Source: Verrucomicrobiales bacterium (GTDB lineage: Bacteria; Verrucomicrobiota; Verrucomicrobiia; Limisphaerales; UBA1100). From it: a stretch of DNA of 6,558 nt. This document shows, in pieces, positions 1 to 6,391 of the stretch; positions within the stretch are counted from its first letter, which is position 1, and every line of letters begins with the position of its first letter. Made by a program: the position numbers and the translations under genes. The notes under the pieces were generated by a model. It did no database searches and was not told the DNA's origin. It saw only the letters and a list, made by a program, of their open reading frames with translations. The stretch spans positions 1 through 6,558 of the forward strand of contig DPAW01000186.1 in NCBI GenBank assembly GCA_003517285.1. Direction: 5' to 3'.

Positions 1-173
1 CCGGTTAAGGATTCATCGTATTTCTTAGTACCTTCACCGGCTGCGCCGTGGCATTTGACGCATTGGGCGCGATAGATTTGTTCGCCCGTGCGATCGGCGG
101 CGAACAGCATGCCAGCAGTGGTCGCCAACCCAAGGGCGCCAACGGCGATGCTGCTGTGCAGGAACGATGACAT
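1..173 (-). CDS. exported c-type cytochrome, N-terminal part (cut by window edge)
   Basis: The minus-strand frame beginning at ATG 173 reads without a stop to the window edge, giving about 57 residues. It opens with a Sec-type signal peptide (hydrophobic stretch at about residues 8-25, ending in LFAA). The mature part follows at once with RTGEQIYRAQCVKCHGAAGEG, in which C38 and C41-H42 form a CxxCH haem c attachment site. This is the N-terminus of a class I-like cytochrome c domain exported to the periplasm. In Planctomycetota and Verrucomicrobiota such a start, followed by a phrase like GTKKYDESLTG, often belongs to long multidomain proteins with DUF1592-type modules; that extension is inferred from memory of the family and lies outside the window. 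The start is favoured because the signal peptide fits it exactly. No good Shine-Dalgarno sequence precedes it. The SDR gene lies upstream on the same strand, 147 bases away, so co-transcription is possible but not shown. Confidence 0.85.
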   Translation of the reverse strand, partial: MSSFLHSSIAVGALGLATTAGMLFAADRTGEQIYRAQCVKCHGAAGEGTKKYDESLT

Positions 174-176
174 GAT

Positions 177-190
177 GGCATTTGGATGCC
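177..190 (-). promoter_or_regulatory. small hairpin just upstream of the cytochrome start codon
   Basis: A perfect 5-bp inverted repeat (GGCAT / ATGCC, loop of 4) ends only 3 bases before the ATG at 173, where a ribosome would bind. Such a stem in the mRNA could lower initiation of the cytochrome gene. It is short and may be chance; no conserved RNA element was recognised. The rest of the 174-320 gap shows no convincing terminator or promoter, only a direct repeat of TGGCCGG at 197-203 and 226-232. Confidence 0.25.
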
Positions 191-320
191 TGAAATTGGC
201 CGGTTATTCAACCCTGCAATATAGGTGGCCGGCGAGATGCTCGGAGGTTTGATCATTCAACTGACCCACTGCGTTCACCCGCGCGTTTTGCGTGTTTGAA
301 ATAGCAGTCCTAGACGGATG

Positions 321-1094
321 CTACTGCGCCGTCCAGCCGCCGTCGACGCTGAGCATGGCGCCGGTGGTATAGCTGGCCGCGTCGCTTGCGAGGTAAATGG
401 CCGCGCCCTGAATTTCCTTCAGATCCCCCCAACGCTTGAGCGCGGTAGCGCCCACGATGAATTTCTTGCCCTCTACCGTATCCGCAATGGGCACGTTCAT
501 CGGCGTAAGAAACGGGCCTGGGCAGATGGCGTTGACGGTGATGCCTTCCTCGGCCAGTTCCATGGCCAGCGAACGGGTGAGCATTACCGCGCCGCCTTTG
601 CTGCTACAATAAGGCGTGCGGTTGGCGATCGCCACGAGGCCCAGCGCGCTGGCGAGGTTGATGATACGGCCGTACTGTTTCTCTTTCATGTGCGGCAAAA
701 CCGCGCGGCAGGCGAGCCAGGTGCCGTCCACATTAATGCGCTGCACCTCGGAAAATTCCTCGTAGCTCACCTCATCGATCGGCCCGCGGATGTTGATACC
801 TGCGCTATTTACAAGGATATCGATCCGGCCAAATTCCTCCAAGCACTTGGCGGCCATGGCCTCCATGTCGGCCTGTTTGGACACATTGGCAGCGAACCCT
901 ATTGCCTTGCAGCCGTATTCGGCGGCGATTTTGTCCGCGGTGGTCTGGGCTTCCTCGGCATTGCGACTGACGAGCATGAGGTTGGCTCCAGCACTAGCCA
1001 GACCGGCGCCCATCGCCTCACCCAATCCTTTGGAGCCGCCGGTGATGATCGCCACGCGATTGGTGAGTTCGAATAGTTTGATTCCGGGTAACAT
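321..1094 (-). CDS. classical short-chain dehydrogenase/reductase, gluconate 5-dehydrogenase-like
   Basis: This 257-residue protein is a complete classical SDR, the usual length for the family. The Rossmann cofactor motif TGGSKGLG is at residues 18-25, the NSAG structural motif at 96-99, and the catalytic tetrad reads N121, S149, Y162 and K166. The PG motif at 192-193 and the C-terminal SVDGGW end are typical. K22 in the glycine motif and R44 after the second strand suggest NADP(H) preference. The LFELTNR opening and the KRWGD segment (220-224) resemble gluconate 5-dehydrogenase-like sugar dehydrogenases, but the substrate cannot be read from sequence; other sugar acids or 3-oxoacyl substrates are possible. 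It is presumably cytosolic, with no signal peptide. ATG 1094 is chosen because the Rossmann motif then sits at the normal distance from the N-terminus. The frame stays open to 1295, but that extension has no SDR character and runs antisense to the divergent gene. Confidence 0.93.
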   Translation of the reverse strand: MLPGIKLFELTNRVAIITGGSKGLGEAMGAGLASAGANLMLVSRNAEEAQTTADKIAAEYGCKAIGFAANVSKQADMEAMAAKCLEEFGRIDILVNSAGINIRGPIDEVSYEEFSEVQRINVDGTWLACRAVLPHMKEKQYGRIINLASALGLVAIANRTPYCSSKGGAVMLTRSLAMELAEEGITVNAICPGPFLTPMNVPIADTVEGKKFIVGATALKRWGDLKEIQGAAIYLASDAASYTTGAMLSVDGGWTAQ

Positions 1095-1179
1095 TGTGAA
1101 AAGCGTATGCCGCACGGTAAGCAGGGGTCGTGAGAAAGACAAGCTTGGCGCAAAGCGCAATGCGCGGCAGGCTGGCCTC
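1095..1179. promoter_or_regulatory. divergent intergenic region between the SDR and the fusion gene
   Basis: Eighty-five bases separate the ATG of the minus-strand SDR from the proposed GTG of the plus-strand fusion gene. Both promoters should therefore lie here or in the opposing coding ends. No hexamer pair close to the sigma-70 consensus stands out. A short imperfect dyad (GCGCA at 1148-1152, TGCGC at 1161-1165) could be an operator half-site pair, but it has no independent support. Confidence 0.4.
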
Positions 1180-1247
1180 GTGGATTGTCGCGGAAAAATC
1201 CTCTCACTGGAGACCCTGCCAGCTTGGAGGGAATCCTTGCGCCAAGC
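1143..1247. repeat. 11-base perfect inverted repeat spanning the fusion-gene start
   Basis: GCTTGGCGCAA at 1143-1153 is exactly complementary to TTGCGCCAAGC at 1237-1247, with 83 bases between the arms. The proposed GTG start at 1180 lies between them, so the transcript could fold the start region into a closed loop. An 11-base match at this distance is not rare enough to rule out chance. Confidence 0.3.
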
Positions 1248-3297
1248 AGGCAAACGGTTGGCGGTGACCAACGGCTGTTTTGATCTGCTGCACACTGGGC
1301 ATGTGCTTTATTTACAGGATGCCCGGGCCGAGGCGGATATTTTGTTGGTGGGCCTCAATGGCGATGCTTCGGTGCGCGAACTGAAAGGGCCCAGCCGGCC
1401 GATCAATCCGGCGCTGGATCGGGCCGTACTGCTGGCGGCCTTGGGGTTTGTGGATGGCGTGTGCGTGTTTGAAGACAAACGCGCCACGCAGTTTCTTCAA
1501 TTGGCGCAACCGGATGTTTATGTGAAGGGCGGCGACTATACGCTGGAAACGTTGGATGCTGATGAACGGCGCGCGGTGGAATCGGCCGGTGGCCGCATTT
1601 GCCTAATGTCGCTGGTGCCCGGGCGATCCACCACCACGCTGGTTGAGAAAATGGTCAGCACCCAGGGCACCGAAGGGGAGGCAGCCAAGCTACATCTCAT
1701 GGGCGTCGTGGCGTTGCAGCAAGGCGATTGGTCACAGGCGCACACCTTGTTGCAGCAGGCATTGGTCAAGCACCCATCCTTGGTGGATGCTTGGTACGAT
1801 TTGGGCATTGTGGAATTTGAACAGGGCAATTTACCCGCGGCTGTGGAGGCCTATCAAACTTGCCTGAGTCACTCGCCGAATCAGGCGGAGGTCCACTACA
1901 ATCTGGGTAATGCCCAATACGCACTGGGGCAACGCGCCAAGGCCCAAGCGGCTTGGCTGGCGGCCGTTAGGTTGCGGCCGACCCTGGCTCTGGCGCATTA
2001 CAACCTTGGGTTGGTGGCGCAGGAGTTGGGAGAACCCGATGCGGCGGTGGACCATTACGCAACGGCACTTCAGCTTGAGCCCGATCATCAGGATGCCGCC
2101 CTGAATCAGGGCGATGCCCTGCGCGAGGCGCGCCGGCTGGAAGAGGCGATTGAGGTGCAGACCGGTTTTCTCAAACGGCATCCAGGCCATCCTTCCGGGC
2201 TTAACAATCTCGTGGCCACCCTGACCCAAGCTCGCCGCTACGAGAAAGCCATGCAGGTATCGAATGTGCTATTGGAGCAACAGCCGAACTTGACCAATGC
2301 CTGGATTAATCGGGGCGTTTTGCATCAAAGGCAGGGTGATATGGCCTCGGCCCAACGCGCTTATCAGGAGGTGTTAACCCGTGATCCCGCCCATGCTGAT
2401 GCTCGTTACAACTTGGGCATGGTGCAATTGTGCATGGGCGATTACGCGGAAGGCTTTGCTCAGTACGAGGCACGGTGGCAGACAGCCAATCCAATCTTCG
2501 TCTCTTCCAAACACAGCAGTTTGCCGTTGTGGGATGGGCAACCATTGGATGGTGGCCGGTTGTTGGTGCAAACCGAACAAGGCCACGGAGACGCCATTCA
2601 GTTTGCACGCTTTATTCCTGAAGTAGCCAGGGCAGGCGTGGAAGTCGTGTTGCAGGGGGCGGAGACACTGCGGCGATTGCTAAGTGAGGTTGAAGGTGTG
2701 GAGGAATGGATTTCTCCGGATTCCAAGCCCACAAATTGCGCGGCTTGGTGTCCCTTAATGAGCCTGCCGCATCGGTTGGGCACCACATTGGAATCACTGC
2801 CGGCGGCACCTTACCTCAAAGCGCAACCGGCTGCGCACATGACGGGCGAAGGCCTGAAGGTTGGCTTTGCATGGGCCGGAAGTGCCGGGCACGAAAACGA
2901 TGCGCAACGCTCGATGCCGGCCGAGCATCTTGCCGCGTTATTGAATGTGCCAGGGATTTGCGCGTTTAGTTTGGCAGTGGATCGAGCACCGGCGGATGCG
3001 CGCATGAAAGATTTGCGCGATCATATTTCTGATTTTGCGGATACCGCGGCGTGCGTGGCGGCGTTGGATTTGGTGATTGCGGTGGACACTGCCGTGGCTC
3101 ATTTAGCCGGGGCTATGGGGAAACCCGTGTGGGTGCTGATCCCGCATGTGCCGGACTGGCGTTGGATGTTGGCGCGTGCAGACAGTCCCTGGTATCCCTC
3201 CGCCCGTTTGTTACGCCAAAAAACGCCCGGCGATTGGCCGGGCGTGATCGAGCGCGTACAAAGCGCTTTGGCTGAGCGCCTTATTGCTCCACGTTAA
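1180..3297 (+). CDS. fusion: RfaE2/HldE-type heptose-1-phosphate adenylyltransferase, TPR repeats and GT9-like glycosyltransferase
   Basis: One uninterrupted 705-residue chain has three parts. Residues 1-158 form a cytidylyltransferase-fold domain like RfaE2, which makes ADP-heptose from heptose 1-phosphate and ATP: nucleotide motif NGCFDLLHTGH (31-41), LKGPSRPIN (68-76), KGGDY (116-120) and GRSTTTL (148-154). The sugar kinase half of HldE is absent. Residues about 171-433 hold eight TPR units of 33-34 residues, a protein-contact scaffold. Residues about 445-705 resemble GT-B heptosyltransferases (GT9): GHGD (468-471) at the catalytic Asp position, WAG (565-567), ENDAQRS (572-578) and DTAVAHLAG (636-644). 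No signal peptide or membrane segment is visible, so the protein is probably cytosolic and acts in envelope or protein glycosylation (inferred). GTG 1180 is chosen because it gives the usual short leader before the first domain; the frame is open back to 790, but that runs antisense through the SDR. The Shine-Dalgarno is weak. The 3' end overlaps the NHL remnant by 17 bases. Confidence 0.88.
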   Translation: MDCRGKILSLETLPAWRESLRQAGKRLAVTNGCFDLLHTGHVLYLQDARAEADILLVGLNGDASVRELKGPSRPINPALDRAVLLAALGFVDGVCVFEDKRATQFLQLAQPDVYVKGGDYTLETLDADERRAVESAGGRICLMSLVPGRSTTTLVEKMVSTQGTEGEAAKLHLMGVVALQQGDWSQAHTLLQQALVKHPSLVDAWYDLGIVEFEQGNLPAAVEAYQTCLSHSPNQAEVHYNLGNAQYALGQRAKAQAAWLAAVRLRPTLALAHYNLGLVAQELGEPDAAVDHYATALQLEPDHQDAALNQGDALREARRLEEAIEVQTGFLKRHPGHPSGLNNLVATLTQARRYEKAMQVSNVLLEQQPNLTNAWINRGVLHQRQGDMASAQRAYQEVLTRDPAHADARYNLGMVQLCMGDYAEGFAQYEARWQTANPIFVSSKHSSLPLWDGQPLDGGRLLVQTEQGHGDAIQFARFIPEVARAGVEVVLQGAETLRRLLSEVEGVEEWISPDSKPTNCAAWCPLMSLPHRLGTTLESLPAAPYLKAQPAAHMTGEGLKVGFAWAGSAGHENDAQRSMPAEHLAALLNVPGICAFSLAVDRAPADARMKDLRDHISDFADTAACVAALDLVIAVDTAVAHLAGAMGKPVWVLIPHVPDWRWMLARADSPWYPSARLLRQKTPGDWPGVIERVQSALAERLIAPR
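3218..3245 (-). terminator. intrinsic terminator of the minus-strand PQQ-Gfo-NHL unit
   Basis: Read on the minus strand, a perfect 9-bp stem ACGCCCGGC/GCCGGGCGT (arms at 3237-3245 and 3223-3231, loop of 5) runs directly into six T (3223-3218); the outermost stem pair shares the first T of that tract. The hairpin begins 35 bases after the stop codon of the NHL remnant (3281-3283), the expected place for a rho-independent terminator. On the plus strand the same bases encode the KTPGDWPGV segment near the C-terminus of the fusion protein, where they act as ordinary coding sequence and no T tract follows. Confidence 0.82.
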
Positions 3298-3713
3298 ACC
3301 GATGGATTCGGCCGAACACGGTGTATTCGGCGACGAATAGATCGCCGGCTGAGTTGAATCTCACACGGTGCGGGGCGGAGAAATAGCTGGGGCCCACTTG
3401 GCGGGCGGAAGTTTGTTGGTGGCCGTTTCGCCGCTTTCGGTTTTGCGAATCACGAACCCGTGAAAATCGGTTGGCGCATTGGGCACGTTGCGGAGGTGGT
3501 TTCCCTTGTTGTCGTACATCTGCACACCGGCTTTCGAACCGCCCTGCACGCTGACGTACACTTTGTTCTTGGAACTGACGGCGATGTCACCGTGCATTTT
3601 GCCGATCTGTTTTTCGTAGATGGGCACGGAGGCCCAGAATCTCACCAGTGAGTAATGCGCGCTAAACGCCGGCATCGCCAGGCAACCATCAGGAGGGGGA
3701 GGAGTGTTTTTAT
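3281..3713 (-). pseudogene. degenerate exported NHL-repeat/beta-propeller protein
   Basis: Pieces of one protein are spread over different minus-strand frames. First, codons from ATA 3713 (KTLLPLLMVA) look like a signal peptide whose initiator is now ATA. Second, a one-base loss near 3681 shifts to the frame reading LAMPAFSAHYSLV and on through KVYVSVQGGSKAGVQMYD and NVPNAPTDFHGFVIRKTESGE. Third, at about 3425 the text jumps to TNKLPPAKW, normally found near the end of such propellers, so the central repeats seem to be missing. Fourth, a one-base loss in the G/C run at 3389-3395 shifts to the frame ending SAPHRVRFNSAGDLFVAEYT, with stop TAA at 3283-3281. Restoring both single bases gives a continuous but short protein of about 143 residues. 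The blade-like GDLFVAEY and VYVSVQ segments indicate NHL repeats. The gene starts one base after the Gfo stop, so it was translationally linked to it. The single-base losses could be sequencing errors; the missing middle is harder to explain that way. The longest intact piece is 3361-3675 (104 residues). Confidence 0.75.
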
Positions 3714-3714
3714 G

Positions 3715-5040
3715 TTAAACTTTCGGGGAAATCCACGGATTGCGGTAATCGCGCCGGAGAAGTTGATTGGCTTCCTGGTCTTTGAGGATTTGCTCCTTGT
3801 CGCCGTCCCATTGGAGGCTCCGACCGAGGCGATAGGAAATCATGCCAAGCATCGGTAGCACAGAGGAACGGTGCGCCGGTTCAATGTCCGCTGCTGGCGT
3901 GTGCTTGGGATCGGCGATCGCCTTCATGAAGTCCGCCCAGAGCGGCGGGAGGTTATGGCCGTCGCGTTCGTTATCAAATCGCGGATCGCCGTGGGCTTTC
4001 ATTCCGTTTTTCTTCGCCGGATAAAACGTCCAACCATCGCGCCAACCGATGTGCAGAATACCTTCGGTGCCATAAAAGTAAGCGCCGTAACGGTGGTGTT
4101 CGGTGGCGTTCATCGCGAAGCGCCGATGTTCCCATGTGACGGTGAAGTCTTCGTAATCATAAATGGCCACCTGCGAGTCGGGGGTGTCGCTTGTCATTGC
4201 CTCACCGTCATTCACCGCAGCACCGCGCACCGGTCGGCCGCCGCTGGAAAAAACGCGCTTGGGGGATTTCTCATCACTCCACCACGTAATTTGGTCGAGC
4301 CAATGCACGCCCCAGTCGCCGAGGGTGCCGTTGGCGTAATCAAGAAAATGGCGCCAACCGCCCGGATGCAGCCGACGATTGAACGGCCGCTTGGGCGCCG
4401 GGCCACACCAGAGATCCCAATCCAGTCCCACCGGCGCGGGACTGTTCGGCGTGGGTTCCTCTTTGCCGCCACCGCCGGTGACGAACAACCGGACCTGACC
4501 CACCTTACCGACTTTGCCGGACTTCAAAAACTTCATCGCCTCCACATGATGCGGTCCAATACGCCGATGCAGGCCCACCTGCACCACGCGCTTGGCCGAC
4601 CGTGCGGCGTTGAGAATGGCGCGGCTTTCTTCTACCGTGTGCGCGGTGGGTTTCTCAAGGAACACATGGGCACCTGCTTCAATCGCCGCAATCGCCGGCA
4701 GTGCGTGCCAGTGGTCGGGCGTGGCGATAATCACAATCTCCGGCTTCTCCTTGCCGAGCATCTCGCGAAAGTCATTGTACTTGCGCGGCTGATCGCCGTT
4801 GAGATCGGTGATCTCCTCGGCGCTTACCTCGCGCGTCTGCTCGCTCACGTCGCAGATGCCCACCACCTTGCATTGGCCATGCGCCATAGCGTCGCGCAAA
4901 ATGTTCATACCCCACCAGCCCGCTCCGATGATCGCCGTGCGATATTTTTTGCCGGGAGCCGCCAATAACGGTGTGGCGGCAAAGGAAGCCGCCGTGGCGG
5001 CCGCGGAGGTTTTTAGGAAACGACGACGAGAAGCTTGCAT
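3715..5040 (-). CDS. Tat-exported Gfo/Idh/MocA-family oxidoreductase
   Basis: This 441-residue protein is an NAD(P)-dependent sugar or polyol oxidoreductase of the Gfo/Idh/MocA family. It starts with a clear twin-arginine signal, SRRRFLK at residues 4-10, then an Ala-rich hydrophobic stretch and a likely cleavage near LLAA (25-28). It should therefore be exported folded with its cofactor bound, as in periplasmic glucose-fructose oxidoreductase. The Rossmann motif GAGWWG is at 39-44, ATPDHWH at 106-112, the EKP motif with the catalytic-type Lys at 129-131, and GDWGVHWLD at 241-249 with D242 and H246 in the usual D-x3-H arrangement. The C-terminal half (about 150-400) is the alpha/beta substrate domain. 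Length and motifs are complete, so it looks functional. The substrate is unknown. ATG 5040 is fixed by the Tat signal. It lies 16 bases after the PQQ-like gene and one base before the NHL remnant, which argues for a shared transcript. Confidence 0.93.
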   Translation of the reverse strand: MQASRRRFLKTSAAATAASFAATPLLAAPGKKYRTAIIGAGWWGMNILRDAMAHGQCKVVGICDVSEQTREVSAEEITDLNGDQPRKYNDFREMLGKEKPEIVIIATPDHWHALPAIAAIEAGAHVFLEKPTAHTVEESRAILNAARSAKRVVQVGLHRRIGPHHVEAMKFLKSGKVGKVGQVRLFVTGGGGKEEPTPNSPAPVGLDWDLWCGPAPKRPFNRRLHPGGWRHFLDYANGTLGDWGVHWLDQITWWSDEKSPKRVFSSGGRPVRGAAVNDGEAMTSDTPDSQVAIYDYEDFTVTWEHRRFAMNATEHHRYGAYFYGTEGILHIGWRDGWTFYPAKKNGMKAHGDPRFDNERDGHNLPPLWADFMKAIADPKHTPAADIEPAHRSSVLPMLGMISYRLGRSLQWDGDKEQILKDQEANQLLRRDYRNPWISPKV

Positions 5041-5056
5041 GACAGGAAAGCTGCGA

Positions 5057-6271
5057 TTATTGACCGCGTCGCAGATCGAGGCAAACCAAATGGCCCTTGG
5101 AATTGCGGCAGTACAACAGGCCTTTAGCCAGCACCGGGGCGGTCCAGCAATCCTTGTCCAGCACGCGCGTGCGGCCGGAGGGCTTGAATCCCTTGGGCGT
5201 GGCTGGGGCGGTCATCAAGGCCCCCGTACCGGTGAGCACTATCAAGCGATCATCGGCGGCGGTCAAAGCGCCGAACCCGGTGGCGTGTTCCCAAACCACT
5301 TCGCCGGTCTTCCAGCTCACGCAGCGCAGTTTGCCCGGGCCACCGCTGTCGCCATCGAAGCCGTACAAATGATCGCCGATCTTCACCGCGGCATTCATTT
5401 GCGTGGACAAATTTTTATTCTTCCAAACCTCCGTCAGCTCCGCTCCGATTTTGTATAGGCCACAGCCTTTCCGGTATCCACTACCCACAAACACCTGATC
5501 GCCATCTACAATTGCATCGGCCGCATTCACGCCGTACCGGGTAAACCAACGTAGGCTCCAGGCTTCCTGGCCATCGGCCACCTTCACCGCCGAATAGGCG
5601 CGGCCGCTACTCACGATCACGTGCGGCTGACCGCCCAGCATCACGGGCTGCGGCGTGGCGTAGCCGGCCTCACCATCGGCGGATTTCCAAAGTGTCTTGC
5701 CGGTTTTCAAATCCAACGCCACGCCGGCCGAACCGGCATTGAGCAGAAGACGGTCGCCTAGTACGAGCGGTGACCCGTTGAAGCCCCAGGTCGGGACGCG
5801 CACCTGATCCTCCTTGGCGAGATGCCGCGCCCAGAGCACCTGACCTTCGCCAGCGTTTTTTGGATGCGGCACCAAGCAGCTCACCTCGCCCCATTTGCCG
5901 GCCACATAAACGCGACCGTCAGTCACCGTGGGCGTGCTGCCCGGACCGCCGATGTAAAACTTGGCACCGATGTTCGACAACCACGAGTAACTCCACTGCT
6001 TGCGGCCGGTCTTGGCGTCGAGACAGTACAGCGTGTCGGCGCCTTCGTTGTGCCCCAGCGTATACAGGCGTCCTTCCGCCACGGCCATCGATGAAAATCC
6101 AATGCCAACCTGCGCCTCCCATAACCGCTTCGGCCCAGTCTCCGACCAATCGGTTAGCCAGTTTTTTTCGCGTGAAATGCCGTCGTGCTGTGGCCCGCGA
6201 AAGTGCGGCCAGTCTTCAGCCGCCAGCCACAACGGGGCCAGCAGCAGGGGAAGGAGTTTGCGAATCATCAT
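5057..6271 (-). CDS. exported PQQ-like beta-propeller repeat protein
   Basis: This 404-residue protein has a Sec signal peptide (MMIRK, then a Leu-rich core at about 6-16, likely cleavage after LAA at 16-18). DWPHFRGPQHDG (20-31) follows, the opening typical of PQQ-like propeller proteins in Planctomycetota and Verrucomicrobiota. Recurrent blade signatures of the type LDxKTGxxxW appear at 84-93, 187-195, 231-238 and 319-327, and the chain ends with LYCRNSKGHLVCLDLR (386-401). Such proteins fold as 7- or 8-bladed propellers like BamB or quinoprotein dehydrogenases, but no cofactor-binding residues are evident, so a binding or scaffold role is as likely as catalysis. Two adjacent ATG codons (6271 and 6268) can serve as start; the leader before them is AT-rich without a Shine-Dalgarno. 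It is the first clear gene of the unit with Gfo/Idh/MocA and the NHL remnant, suggesting joint periplasmic handling of a sugar or other organic compound (inferred). Confidence 0.92.
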   Translation of the reverse strand: MMIRKLLPLLLAPLWLAAEDWPHFRGPQHDGISREKNWLTDWSETGPKRLWEAQVGIGFSSMAVAEGRLYTLGHNEGADTLYCLDAKTGRKQWSYSWLSNIGAKFYIGGPGSTPTVTDGRVYVAGKWGEVSCLVPHPKNAGEGQVLWARHLAKEDQVRVPTWGFNGSPLVLGDRLLLNAGSAGVALDLKTGKTLWKSADGEAGYATPQPVMLGGQPHVIVSSGRAYSAVKVADGQEAWSLRWFTRYGVNAADAIVDGDQVFVGSGYRKGCGLYKIGAELTEVWKNKNLSTQMNAAVKIGDHLYGFDGDSGGPGKLRCVSWKTGEVVWEHATGFGALTAADDRLIVLTGTGALMTAPATPKGFKPSGRTRVLDKDCWTAPVLAKGLLYCRNSKGHLVCLDLRRGQ

Positions 6272-6391
6272 TTAAATTTTCAATTGTGTGTGCGCGTAGG
6301 CGACCGATTTAGCATTGTTGGCCTCTGTTCCCATCGCCAGTGCGGCCGTGGTGCCTGCCAAAATTATCCGGCGATCCATCACGTCCGCCAT
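6272..6391 (-). pseudogene. short Tat-leader-like ORF, possible gene remnant
   Basis: A 39-residue frame (ATG 6391, alternative ATG 6379) reads MADVMDRRIILAGTTAALAM and continues to AHTQLKI before a TAA that directly abuts the PQQ-like ATG at 6271. The DRRIIL pair of arginines followed by an Ala-rich hydrophobic run resembles the twin-arginine leader of exported oxidoreductases, and ANNAKS (77-82 of the longer frame from 6550) resembles a cleavage region. Nothing recognisable follows. A GGAGAGG precedes ATG 6391, slightly too close for an ideal Shine-Dalgarno. It may be the stump of a Tat-exported protein whose body was deleted, a small leader ORF coupled to the next gene, or chance. The frame is open upstream to 6550, but that part is out of frame with the real gene end at 6456. 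Confidence 0.3.

Noticed and set aside
197..232. Direct repeat TGGCCGG (two copies 29 bases apart)
   Set aside because: Only 7 bases and two copies; not enough to claim an operator or a mobile-element footprint.
5..256. Minus-strand 83-residue frame
   Set aside because: It overlaps the cytochrome start in another frame; its text is Pro/Ala/Ser-rich without motifs, whereas the frame from 173 gives a signal peptide and CxxCH.
318..1076. Long plus-strand open frame antisense to the SDR
   Set aside because: The minus strand encodes a complete SDR with all catalytic residues; the plus frame is a high-GC shadow without recognisable domains.
790..1179. N-terminal extension of the fusion protein
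   Set aside because: It runs antisense through the SDR and its own ATG gives no recognisable domain; GTG 1180 gives a normal start for the RfaE2 domain.
1095..1295. N-terminal extension of the SDR to ATG 1295
   Set aside because: It overlaps the adenylyltransferase coding region and adds Arg/Ser-rich residues foreign to SDRs.
3324..3339. Hairpin TATTCG-GCGA-CGAATA as plus-strand terminator of the fusion gene
   Set aside because: The 6-bp stem has a GNRA-type loop but no following T tract, and it lies in former coding sequence of the NHL remnant.
3871..4968. 365-residue plus-strand open frame
   Set aside because: It is the complement of the Gfo/Idh/MocA gene, which has a Tat signal, Rossmann motif and EKP motif; the plus frame is His/Arg-rich without motifs.
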